From Syntrophomonadaceae bacterium (lineage in GTDB: Bacteria; Bacillota; Dethiobacteria; DTU022; UBA8154): a stretch of DNA of 14,528 nucleotides. The translations under genes were made by a program, and so were the position numbers. The stretch is taken from assembly GCA_007122565.1 (NCBI GenBank), contig SKTJ01000161.1, positions 1 through 14,528 of the forward strand, written 5' to 3'. Below are positions 6,811-14,431 of this stretch, piece after piece. Each line of letters begins with the position of its first letter. The first letter of the stretch is position 1. Under the pieces are notes generated by a model. That model was not told where the DNA came from. It saw only the letters and a program-made list of their open reading frames with translations, and searched no databases.

Positions 6811-7962
6811 GTGGAGACTGAAGCCCCGATTAATGAGGTTATAGAGGAAATAAAAGAAAGCGGCGGAGACGCCGTCAAATACTGCTATCAATGCGGAAAG
6901 TGCGACACCGTTTGCCCCTGGAACAGGGTTACAAATTTCAGTATGCGTAAGCTAATCCGGGAGGCGACATTCGGTATACCGGAGATAGATCTTGAAGAGA
7001 CCTGGCGTTGTACTACCTGTGGGAAGTGCCCTCAGGAATGCCCCCGGGACGTTAAACAGATAGACGACGTGGTAGCCCTGCGCCGGATTGCCACGGATTA
7101 TGGTGTTTCTCCTGCAATTCTCAAGCCCGTCCGCTCCGCAAACGCAAGCCTTGCTGCAGAAGGTAACCCCTTAGGTGCAGAACGGGCAAAGCGGGCCGAC
7201 TGGGCTGAGGGCCTCAATGTAAAAACATTTACGGAAGAGATGGAAGTTTTATATTTCCCCTGTTGTTACGTCACCTATGATCAAAGATTAAAGGAAGTTG
7301 CCCAGGCTACGGCCCGTATCTTAGGCAAAGCAGGAGTGGAATTTGGGATCCTGGGCACCAGTGAGAATTGCTGTGGCGAAAGCATCCGTAAGACCGGCAA
7401 TGAGGAAACATTTAAAAGCCTGGCCCGGGAAAACATTAAAACTTTTATCGATAGGGGAGTAAAGAAAATTCTTGTCTCTTCCCCTCACTGCTACCACACA
7501 TTCAAGAACGAATATCCTGAATTTAAGGCTAACTTTGAGGTGGTTCATACCTCTCAGTATTTACTCGAGCTTATCGATGAGGGAAAGCTTCAGATCAACA
7601 AGGAGTGTAAGAAGAAAGTCACGTATCATGACCCATGTTACTTGGGCCGCCATAATGGCATCTACGAAGAACCGCGGGAGTTCTTAAAGAAGATACCCGG
7701 TTTGGAATTAAGGGAGATGAATGAGTCCCGGGATAACAGTCTCTGTTGCGGCATGGGAGGCGGCAGGATTTGGATTGATACTGACATGGCTGAAAGATTC
7801 TCCAACCTCAGAATAGAAGAAGCAATTGGGCTTGGTGCTGAGATGTTGGTTACCTCCTGCCCCTATTGTATCGATGCCCTTGAGGAGAGCAGGTCAGGCC
7901 TGAATCATGAGGATGTCATCCAGGTTAAGGACATCACGGAGATCCTCGAGGAATTAATTTAG
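6811..7962 (+). CDS. bamD: HdrD/HdrB-like CCG-domain iron-sulfur subunit BamD
   Basis: The 383-residue protein uses a GTG start at 6811, preceded by AGAAGG 9-10 nt upstream. An N-terminal two-cluster ferredoxin domain shows CYQCGKCDTVCP (Cys25-35) and CTTCGKCPQECP (Cys67-77). Two CCG (DUF224) domains follow. The first has PCCYVTYD, ENCCGE and SPHCYHTF; the second has DPCYLGRH, SLCCGMGGG and SCPYCIDAL. In HdrB/HdrD such domains bind noncubane clusters that do low- to high-potential electron transfer. The first CCG copy ends in CYHT rather than CxxC, so its last ligand differs from the full motif. It is the HdrBC-like partner of the HdrA-like subunit encoded 23 bp downstream. The GlpC-type family is broad, so the name rests largely on operon order. 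Confidence 0.88.
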   Translation: METEAPINEVIEEIKESGGDAVKYCYQCGKCDTVCPWNRVTNFSMRKLIREATFGIPEIDLEETWRCTTCGKCPQECPRDVKQIDDVVALRRIATDYGVSPAILKPVRSANASLAAEGNPLGAERAKRADWAEGLNVKTFTEEMEVLYFPCCYVTYDQRLKEVAQATARILGKAGVEFGILGTSENCCGESIRKTGNEETFKSLARENIKTFIDRGVKKILVSSPHCYHTFKNEYPEFKANFEVVHTSQYLLELIDEGKLQINKECKKKVTYHDPCYLGRHNGIYEEPREFLKKIPGLELREMNESRDNSLCCGMGGGRIWIDTDMAERFSNLRIEEAIGLGAEMLVTSCPYCIDALEESRSGLNHEDVIQVKDITEILEELI

Positions 7963-7972
7963 AAAACCTGAT

Positions 7973-7980
7973 GAGGTGAT
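7973..7980 (+). promoter_or_regulatory. SD that fixes the GTG start of bamE
   Basis: GAGGTGAT ends 5 nt before GTG 7986. The good match shows that translation begins upstream of the in-frame UGA at 8223, not at a start within the downstream open frame. Confidence 0.75.
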
Positions 7981-7985
7981 AGAAG

Positions 7986-10900
7986 GTGGATAAAGAACTA
8001 ATGGAAAAAGAATTGGAAAAAGTTGGCGGACAGCTTTTAAAAAGCTTCGCCGACAGTAATTTTGGAGATGTGATGGTTCTGGGTGGAGGGATCAGTGGTA
8101 TTCAGGCTTCACTGGACCTTGCTGCCGCTGGTTTTAAGGTTTACCTTGTTGACAAGGCACCTGCCATTGGGGGCCATATGGCACAGCTTGACAAGACTTT
8201 TCCCACCAATGATTGCTCTATGTGAATACTCTCACCCAAACTGGTCGAGGTCGACCGGCATACGAATATAGAGGTACTTTCTCTTACTGAAGTAAGTTGT
8301 GTGGAAGGGGACGCAGGAAACTTTAAGGTAACGCTGAACAGAATGCCCAGATATATTAATGAGGACAAATGCACCGGTTGTACTGTCTGTGTGGAATACT
8401 GCCCGGTCCATTACCCTGATCAATTTAATCAGGAAATATCACAGAATAAAGCCGTCCATATATACTACTCTCAGGCAATACCCTTAATCACATATATAGA
8501 TGAAAGCTGTCTTTATCTTAAAGAGAAGAAATGTCGTATCTGCGAAGCAGTGTGCAAGAATGACGCCATAAATTTAAATCAAAAGGCGAAGCAGATGGAA
8601 ATTAAAGTAGGGGCAATCGTGTTGGCTCCGGGCTTTGAGCCATTTGATCCCAAGGTGAGGGATCAATACCACTACGGTGAGTTTGCCAACGTGATCACCA
8701 GTATGGACTATGAACGGGTGTTATGCGCCACCGGGCCATACGAAGGTGAGATCCTGCGTGCGTCCGACTTGAAACATCCATCAAAAATAGCCTGGATTCA
8801 ATGCGTTGGGTCAAGACAGGTTAACCCGGAAGGCGCTAACAGCTATTGTTCATCTGTATGCTGCACTTATACCCAAAAACAGGTGATTTTAACAAAAGAC
8901 CACAACGCAACAGCTGAATGTACCATATTTCATAATGATATTCGCTCCTATGGGAAGGATTTTGAGCGGTTTTACGCAAGGACGGAGAATCTTCCCGGCG
9001 TTCAATTTATCAGAAGCTATGTATCAGTCGTAAAAGAGGACCCGGTTACAAAAAATGTGACGATCAGATATTCCACCACCGATGATGGCGTGAAGGAAGA
9101 AGAATTCGATATGGTGGTATTGTCCGTGGGACTGAATCCTCCGGTTGATTTTAAGGAAATGACAGATAAGTTCGGTATTGAGCTTAATGCTCACGGATTC
9201 TGTGAAACAAATCCGGTTAATCCCATGGAGACCTCGCGCCCCGGTTTTTATATCAGTGGAGCCTTCCAGGGCCCCCTTGATATACCCGAATCGGTTGTAA
9301 CGGCCAGCGGGGCCGGTTCTCAATGTGGCGAACTCTTAAACTACAGGAGAGGGAATCTCTCAAGAGAAAGAGTTTATCCGCCGGAAAGGGATGTCTCTTT
9401 AGAGGAGCCAAGGATCGGTGTCTTTGTATGTCATTGTGGTGCTAATATCGGCAGGATTGTGGATGTTCCTGAAACAGTTGAATATAGCTTAACCTTACCC
9501 AATGTTGTCTACGCTCAGGAACAGCTGTTTTCATGTGCCACCAATAGTGCTGAAGAAATAACAGATATGATTAAGGAAAAGGGACTCAACAGAGTGATCG
9601 TCGCTGCCTGCTCCCCCCGCACCCTGGAAATGTTGTTCCGGGACACGTTGCGTGAAGCAGGAATTAATCAATATTACTACGAAATGGCTAATATCAGGGA
9701 GCATTGCTCCTGGGTTCACCCCAAAGAAAAGGAAGCAGCCCTGGAGAAGGCAAAGGACATCATCCGCATGTCCGTAGCCAGAGCTCAACATTTGGAGCCA
9801 TTAATGGAAATTGACCTCCCGGTAAACAAGACAGCGTTAGTAGTTGGCGGAGGGATAGCCGGTATGACTTGTGCCCTCTCCATAGCTGAACAGGGGCATG
9901 AGGTGCACCTGGTGGAAAAAGATACAGCCCTGGGAGGAACGGTACGCAAAATTCATGATACTCTGGAAGGGCTCGATGTTCAGGCTTATTTACGCGGGCT
10001 CATCGGAAAGGTTAACCAGCATCCCCTGGTTCATGTATATACTGATGCCACCGTAACTGATGCCGCTGGTTATATTGGAAATTTCATTACCAGTGTGCAG
10101 TCTGAAAGAGGGTTCACGGAGATAAAGCATGGCGCAACCGTAATTGCCACAGGCGCGGATGTATATACACCCACTGAATATCTTTATGGCGAAGATGACA
10201 GGGTCATGACTCACCTTGAGTTGGAGGAGCAGCTTAGTGCAGGAGACGAAAAGGTAATTAATGCGGAAAGTATCGTGATGATCCAATGCGTGGGCTGTCG
10301 CAATGAAGACAGAAATTACTGTAGCCGCATCTGCTGCAGCGAGTCCATAAAGAATGCTCTGAAACTAAAAGAAACGAATCCAAAGCTGGATATCTACATT
10401 CTCTTCCGGGATATAAGGACGTATGGCTATAATGAGGATTATTACCGGGAAGCGGCAGGCAAAGATGTAAAGTTCATCCGTTATGAGGAGCATGAAAAAC
10501 CTGAGATAGAAGTTGCTGAGAATGAGGATGGCAAGAACGTGCTCAGGGTTACACTGCCCGATTATGTCTTAGGTAAAAAACTTGAAATAGATGCTGATAT
10601 CATTGCTTTGGCGGCAGCCGTTATTCCCGCCGCAGGAACCAAAGAAGTGGAAAATTTATTCAAGGTAGGTTTGAACCCGGATGGCTTCTTCAAAGAAGCT
10701 CATGCCAAATTGAGGCCGGTTGAATTTGCGGCAGAGGGTGTTTATCTGTGTGGGATAGCCCATTACCCGAAGCTCATCAAGGAAACAATTAGCCAGGCTT
10801 ATGGAGCTGCAGGCCGGGCCTTAACCCTTCTGTCCAACGATCTGGTCACGGTCTCAGGCTCAATTTGTGAGGTGGATGAGCATAAATGTGTTTCGTGCGG

Positions 10901-11129
10901 GGCGTGTATTGCATGCTGTACGTATGATGCCATTGAGTTCCGTGAGACAGAACTGGGCAAAAAGGCTGTAGTTAATCCTGTTCTCTGTAAAGGAGATGGT
11001 CTCTGTAATACAAAATGTCTGACAGGGGCTATACAACTCAAGCACTTTACGGATGAAGAGCTTCTCAGCCAAATTGATGCGGTGATTCCGGAAAAAACAG
11101 AAATAGCACAAGTTAAAGCGGTTGTTTAA
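7986..11129 (+). CDS. bamE: Duplicated HdrA-like FAD/iron-sulfur subunit BamE, selenoprotein (UGA at codon 80)
   Basis: One 1047-residue protein is encoded from GTG 7986 to TAA 11127-11129, if UGA 8223-8225 is read as selenocysteine (Sec80). The frame before and after the UGA is continuous with HdrA homology: PTNDCSM, then U, then ILSPKLVEV, the place where the family has the second Cys of DCSxC. Domains in order are: the first FAD fold (GGGISG, 33-38); ferredoxin clusters at Cys129-139 and about 175-192; CVGSR (Cys273) with a CC cluster region; a CHCG segment; the second FAD fold (GGGIAG, about 621-626); CVGCR (Cys768) with a second CC region; and a C-terminal two-cluster ferredoxin (Cys968 onward and Cys1001 onward). 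HdrA is the flavin electron-bifurcating centre, and here it would generate low-potential electrons for BamBC. The second half lacks the CSxC element. Alternative views, a frameshifted pseudogene or UGA as Trp, are unlikely because the frame and ligand position are intact. Confidence 0.9.
8223..8225 (+). other. Selenocysteine codon (UGA) in bamE
   Basis: The codon lies between DCSM and ILSPK, replacing the conserved Cys next to the HdrA flavin/cluster site. Nearby bam genes (bamG, bamH) end in UGA, so it is a normal stop elsewhere in this genome. Sec at an HdrA cysteine is known from some methanogens. Confidence 0.85.
8241..8258 (+). promoter_or_regulatory. SECIS hairpin for bamE
   Basis: CTGGTCG (8241-8247) pairs with CGACCGG (8252-8258) in a 7-bp stem, with one G-U pair, around the tetraloop AGGU (8248-8251). 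The loop begins 22 nt after the UGA, within the usual bacterial range. The core GGTCGAGGTCGACC is strikingly close to the E. coli fdhF SECIS core GGUUGCAGGUCUGCACC, whose loop G and U contact SelB. Confidence 0.8.
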
Positions 11130-11145
11130 GATATGATTACAAACT

Positions 11146-11154
11146 AAGGAGGTG
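11146..11154 (+). promoter_or_regulatory. Strong SD that fixes the bamF start before the UGA
   Basis: AAGGAGGTG is a full-length SD match ending 7 nt before ATG 11162. It has no use unless the 18 codons ahead of UGA 11216 are translated and read through. Confidence 0.85.
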
Positions 11155-11161
11155 TAAGGGC

Positions 11162-11929
11162 ATGAGTACGGGAATCAAGTTTAAACCAAGCATTATCGGT
11201 TTTGTGTGTCAGTGGTGAGGATACGGAGCTGCGGACTTAGCTGGCGTGTCCAGACTACAATATACAACTGAAATAAGACTTATTCGCGTCATGTGCACCG
11301 GCAGAGTGGACCTGGCACATGTACTCAGGGCTTTCTCGAATGGCGTGGATGGGGTGTTTATTGGTGGCTGCCGTTTAAATGAATGTAACTATACTACGCA
11401 AGGCAATTACCATGCATTAAACAAGGTGCTTCTATGCAAAAAAATAATGGAACATCTGGGTTTGAATCCTGAAAGGTTAAGACTCGAATTTATGTCTTCC
11501 GGTGAAGGGAACCTTTTTGCTGAAGTTGTTGATGAATTTGTCAAAAATGTGAAGGAATTAGGCCCCCTTGGCCAAGGGGAAGGGATAGACGAAAATGGAT
11601 TAAAGTTAAAACTAAAAGCATTTACAAAGTTAATTCCCTATCTTAGGTTGGTGGAAAGTGAAAGGTTGAGGCTAAATTTTGATTCAATAGAAGAATATAC
11701 GGAATTCTACGGCAGTGAGGAATTGACCCGGTTATTCAGTGAATTAGTTACAGATAAATTAGCAATCAGCCAAATTATGTTACTGTTGCAGGAAAAACCC
11801 CTTTCAACTGGAGAAATCGCCCAGCTATTGGATCTGACTCCATCTGAAGTGTCAAGACATCTTAATAGTTCAGCAAAACAAGGATTAGTCAGGTACGAGG
11901 AAAGCCAGAAGCGCTTTGCATTGGCGTAA
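11162..11929 (+). CDS. bamF: MvhD-like [2Fe-2S] subunit BamF with C-terminal winged helix, selenoprotein (UGA at codon 19)
   Basis: The frame runs from ATG 11162 to TAA 11927-11929 and gives 255 residues with Sec19 at UGA 11216-11218. The N-terminus is MvhD/FlpD-like: GFVCQW-U-GYGAADLAGVSRLQY, RVMCTGRVD (Cys45) and GGCRLNECNYTTQGNYHA (Cys70, Cys75). Family members have Cys or Sec at position 19. MvhD links an electron donor module to HdrA; here it joins the Nuo-like subunits to BamE. Geobacter BamF is also described as a selenocysteine protein. After the usual end of MvhD (about residue 140), there is a helical linker, then a winged helix-turn-helix at about 192-255 (STGEIAQLLDLTPSEVSRHL, then GLVRYEE). 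That tail may be structural or DNA-binding. A start at GTG 11246 would remove the first cluster ligands and has no SD. Confidence 0.9.
11216..11218 (+). other. Selenocysteine codon (UGA) in bamF
   Basis: The UGA replaces the second Cys of the MvhD CxxC pair (CQW-U). It directly follows a TGG Trp codon, which argues against UGA meaning Trp. Sec at this position is known in methanogen VhuD/FdhA-linked MvhD proteins and in Geobacter BamF. Confidence 0.87.
11229..11253 (+). promoter_or_regulatory. Weak candidate SECIS for bamF
   Basis: CTG (11229-11231) pairs with CAG (11251-11253), and, after a CG bulge, GAC (11234-11236) pairs with GTC (11248-11250). The loop is 11 nt and begins 18 nt after the UGA. 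The distance is right, but the stem is short and the first loop bases are UU rather than containing the usual G. An alternative register pairs GGAC 11233-11236 with GTCC 11248-11251. Confidence 0.35.
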
Positions 11930-11971
11930 GATACAAGACTAACAGACAAGAAACCGTTATTAAGAATGTAG

Positions 11972-11993
11972 GGGCGGCTGCCTACAACCGCCC
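11972..11993 (+). repeat. GC-rich hairpin between bamF and bamG
   Basis: GGGCGG (11972-11977) pairs with CCGCCC (11988-11993) around a 10-nt loop in the 101-bp gap between bamF and bamG. The surrounding GTAGGGGCGGCTG...ACCGCCCG resembles dispersed GC-rich intergenic repeats seen in many Firmicutes. No U-tract follows, so it should not terminate the operon. It may act as an mRNA stability or processing element. Confidence 0.45.
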
Positions 11994-12030
11994 GGTGGAT
12001 TAGGGGAAGGAGGAGAACAGGACAGAGGTT

Positions 12031-12483
12031 ATGGATAACAATAGAATTGACCAGATTATTGACAAACACCAGGGTGAAGCCAGTTCGCTCATTCAAGTAT
12101 TACTGGAGATCCAGAGTGAAAATCGTTGGCTGCCTCAGGAAGCATTAAAGCGGATTAGCGAGAAATTGCAAGTTCCATTGACCCGGATTCAACACATTAC
12201 CACTTTTTATAAAGCATTTAGCCTGGTTCCGAAAGGACGTCATGAAATTCACATTTGTATGGGTACTGCCTGTCATGTGCGGGGTGCGCAGCTTGTCCTG
12301 GACAAGGTGCAGGATCTGACCGGCATTAAACCCGGTGAAACTGATTTGGATTTGAAGTTCAGCTTAGAGACTGTTAACTGCCTTGGCTGCTGTGCTCTGG
12401 GTCCGGTAATGGAGATCGATGGGAAGATACATGGTAAGATATCACCAGCCGAGACAGCGGATGCACTAAAAAAATATGAGTGA
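12031..12483 (+). CDS. bamG: NuoE-like [2Fe-2S] thioredoxin-fold subunit BamG
   Basis: The 150-residue protein has the NuoE layout: an N-terminal helical part (about 1-65, with TTFYKAF) and a thioredoxin-like [2Fe-2S] domain. Its ligands are Cys76 and Cys81 (CMGTAC) with Cys117 and Cys121 (CLGCC). NuoE accompanies the NADH-binding NuoF subunit and relays electrons from its flavin. The start is the only ATG available before the domain; the frame opens at 12004. The good SD AGGAGG (12008-12013) is 17 nt away, longer than normal, while AGAGG (12024-12028) is only 2 nt away, so initiation may be weak. It overlaps or abuts the NuoF-like gene. NuoE-like proteins also occur in hydrogenases and formate dehydrogenases; the bamG name follows operon order. 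Confidence 0.92.
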   Translation: MDNNRIDQIIDKHQGEASSLIQVLLEIQSENRWLPQEALKRISEKLQVPLTRIQHITTFYKAFSLVPKGRHEIHICMGTACHVRGAQLVLDKVQDLTGIKPGETDLDLKFSLETVNCLGCCALGPVMEIDGKIHGKISPAETADALKKYE

Positions 12484-12505
12484 GGGAAGATTGCGAGGGA
12501 GGATT

Positions 12506-14431
12506 ATGGAGATAAAATCACCTGCTGCATTGGAAGAACTCAGAAAGGACATTTTGGCGAAAAGAGATCCTGACAAACGTTGTATTACACTTTGTTCCGG
12601 ATCTGCCTGCCACGCTACCGGCAGTAAAGAAGTTGCTCTAAGCATTGAGGCGGAGATTGAAAAACAAGGCTTAAGGGATACGGTGGACATCAGGAAGACT
12701 GGTTGCCACGGTTTTTGTGAACGGGGACCGATTATCGTTATTTACCCCGAAGGAATATGTTATGTTGAAATAAAGCCTGAGGATATTCCTGAAATTATCT
12801 CTGAGACGATCAAAGAAAACAAGGTTATAGAACGTTTGCTCAGTGCCGACCCCGATACGAATGAAAAGATCATTCAGGAATCTGAAATTCCCTTCTACAA
12901 GAATCAAAACCGGCTTGTTTTCGGTTCCAACCTTAAAATTGATCCAAAAAATATTGAAGATTATCTGGCAATTGGTGGTTATGCTGCTTTAGCGAAAACT
13001 CTATCCCAGATGACCCCTGAACAGGTATTGGCGGAAGTGAAAGAAGCAAACCTGAGAGGAAGGGGCGGTGGCGGCTTTCCCGCAGGGATTAAGTGGGAAG
13101 GGTCACGCAATGCGCCCAGCGACCAAAAATATGTGATTGTCAATGCAGACGAGGGTGACCCTGGTGCTTATATGGACAGGAGTATTCTCGAAGGCAATCC
13201 TCACTCAGTGCTTGAGGGGTTGGCCATCGGAGCCTATGTGATTGGTGCCAATGAAGGATATATTTACGTGCGTCAGGAATATCCCCTGGCAGTGGAGAAC
13301 GTTTATACCGCCATCAGGCAGGCTGAGGAATATGGTTTGCTTGGGGAAAATATCCTTGGTTCAGGCTTTGATTTCATTGTTAAAGTGCACCAGGGCGCCG
13401 GCGCTTTTGTCTGCGGCGAATCAAGTGCACTGATGACCGCATTGGAGGGAAAGGCCGGCGAGCCGAGACCGAAGTATATCCGCTCCAACATCAAGGGACT
13501 ATGGGATAAACCTACCGTGCTAAACAATGTTGAGACCTGGGCCAATGTACCCCTGATCATTAATCATGGTGCTGAATGGTTCACACAGTATGGGACAGAA
13601 ACAAGCAAGGGCACGAAGATTTTCTCCCTGGTAGGCAAGATTATTAACACCGGACTTGTGGAAGTACCCATGGGTATGACCTTAAGAGATGTTATCTACA
13701 AGATCGGGGGTGGAATTCCCGGTGGTAAGCAGTTCAAAGCAGTACAGACAGGGGGCCCCTCCGGCGGATGTCTTCCCGATAATCTGTTAGATTTGGCAGT
13801 TGGTTTTGATGAACTCGCCAAAGCCGGGTCAATGATGGGCTCCGGTGGGATGATCGTCATGGATGAAGATACCTGTATGGTTGATGTAGCCAGGTACTTC
13901 CTTGACTTTCTCGCTGATGAATCGTGCGGCAAATGCGTTCCCTGCCGGGAAGGTGTCAAGCAGATGCTCAAGATTCTTACTGATATTACTGAGGGAAAAG
14001 GGAGAGAGGGCGACATTGAACTCTTGGAAGAATTAGCTGAAGTGGCCAAAGAGGCCGCGCTTTGTGCTTTGGGCCAGACTGCCCCCAACCCATTTTTAAG
14101 CACCTTAAAATACTTTAGAGATGAATATGAGGCCCACATCAGTGAAAAGAGATGCCCGTCCCTTTATTGTAAGGAGTTAATCGCCTACCATATTGATCCG
14201 GAAAAGTGCCAGGCCTGTATGAGTTGCCTGAAGAAATGCCCCTCAGATGCGATTATTGGCGCCAAGAAGACGATCCACGTTATTGATCAGGAGAAATGCA
14301 CAAAGTGCAATACCTGCTTTGACGTTTGTCCCCCTCGTTTCCGTGCGGTGCAGAAGATTTCCGGCGTACCTGTTCCGCCGCCTATTCCTGAGGAAGAAAG
14401 AGCTATCGCCAAAGGGGGGAAAAGTAAATGA
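12506..14431 (+). CDS. bamH: NuoF-like NADH:acceptor oxidoreductase flavoprotein BamH
   Basis: The preferred start is ATG 12506 (641 residues), behind GAGGGAGGA (12495-12503). ATG 12476, inside the end of bamG, has no SD, though it would allow a 651-residue product. An N-terminal thioredoxin-like [2Fe-2S] domain has Cys30/Cys35 and Cys67/Cys71. The NuoF core follows, with the flavin/NADH glycine loop RGRGGGGFP (about 184-192), then DEGDPGAYMDR and an SLBB region. The N3-type [4Fe-4S] cluster uses Cys474, Cys477, Cys480 (CGKCVPC) and Cys520. A C-terminal two-cluster ferredoxin has CQACMSCLKKCP (Cys568 onward) and CTKCNTCFDVCPP. This is the HydB/HoxF-like long form of NuoF. It should oxidise NADH, or reduce NAD+, and exchange electrons with BamG and BamI. 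Its end overlaps the next start (ATGA). Confidence 0.93.
   Translation: MEIKSPAALEELRKDILAKRDPDKRCITLCSGSACHATGSKEVALSIEAEIEKQGLRDTVDIRKTGCHGFCERGPIIVIYPEGICYVEIKPEDIPEIISETIKENKVIERLLSADPDTNEKIIQESEIPFYKNQNRLVFGSNLKIDPKNIEDYLAIGGYAALAKTLSQMTPEQVLAEVKEANLRGRGGGGFPAGIKWEGSRNAPSDQKYVIVNADEGDPGAYMDRSILEGNPHSVLEGLAIGAYVIGANEGYIYVRQEYPLAVENVYTAIRQAEEYGLLGENILGSGFDFIVKVHQGAGAFVCGESSALMTALEGKAGEPRPKYIRSNIKGLWDKPTVLNNVETWANVPLIINHGAEWFTQYGTETSKGTKIFSLVGKIINTGLVEVPMGMTLRDVIYKIGGGIPGGKQFKAVQTGGPSGGCLPDNLLDLAVGFDELAKAGSMMGSGGMIVMDEDTCMVDVARYFLDFLADESCGKCVPCREGVKQMLKILTDITEGKGREGDIELLEELAEVAKEAALCALGQTAPNPFLSTLKYFRDEYEAHISEKRCPSLYCKELIAYHIDPEKCQACMSCLKKCPSDAIIGAKKTIHVIDQEKCTKCNTCFDVCPPRFRAVQKISGVPVPPPIPEEERAIAKGGKSK

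Noticed and set aside
8223..8300. bamE as a frameshifted or nonsense pseudogene split into two ORFs
   Set aside because: The reading frame is unbroken across the UGA, the residues on both sides match HdrA, the UGA is at a conserved Cys, and a SECIS-like hairpin follows.
11216..11218. UGA as tryptophan (alternative genetic code)
   Set aside because: Trp is encoded by TGG throughout, including the adjacent codon, bamG and bamH terminate with UGA, and both in-frame UGAs are at cysteine ligand positions.
12476..12505. Upstream ATG 12476 as the bamH start
   Set aside because: No SD precedes it, while GAGGGAGGA precedes ATG 12506. The extra ten residues are not part of the family domain. Kept as a less likely alternative.
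13696..14139. 147-residue ORF on the minus strand
   Set aside because: It is a shadow of the highly conserved bamH frame, with low-complexity Ser/Pro content, no SD and no recognisable domain. The same applies to the minus-strand ORF at 5298-5687.
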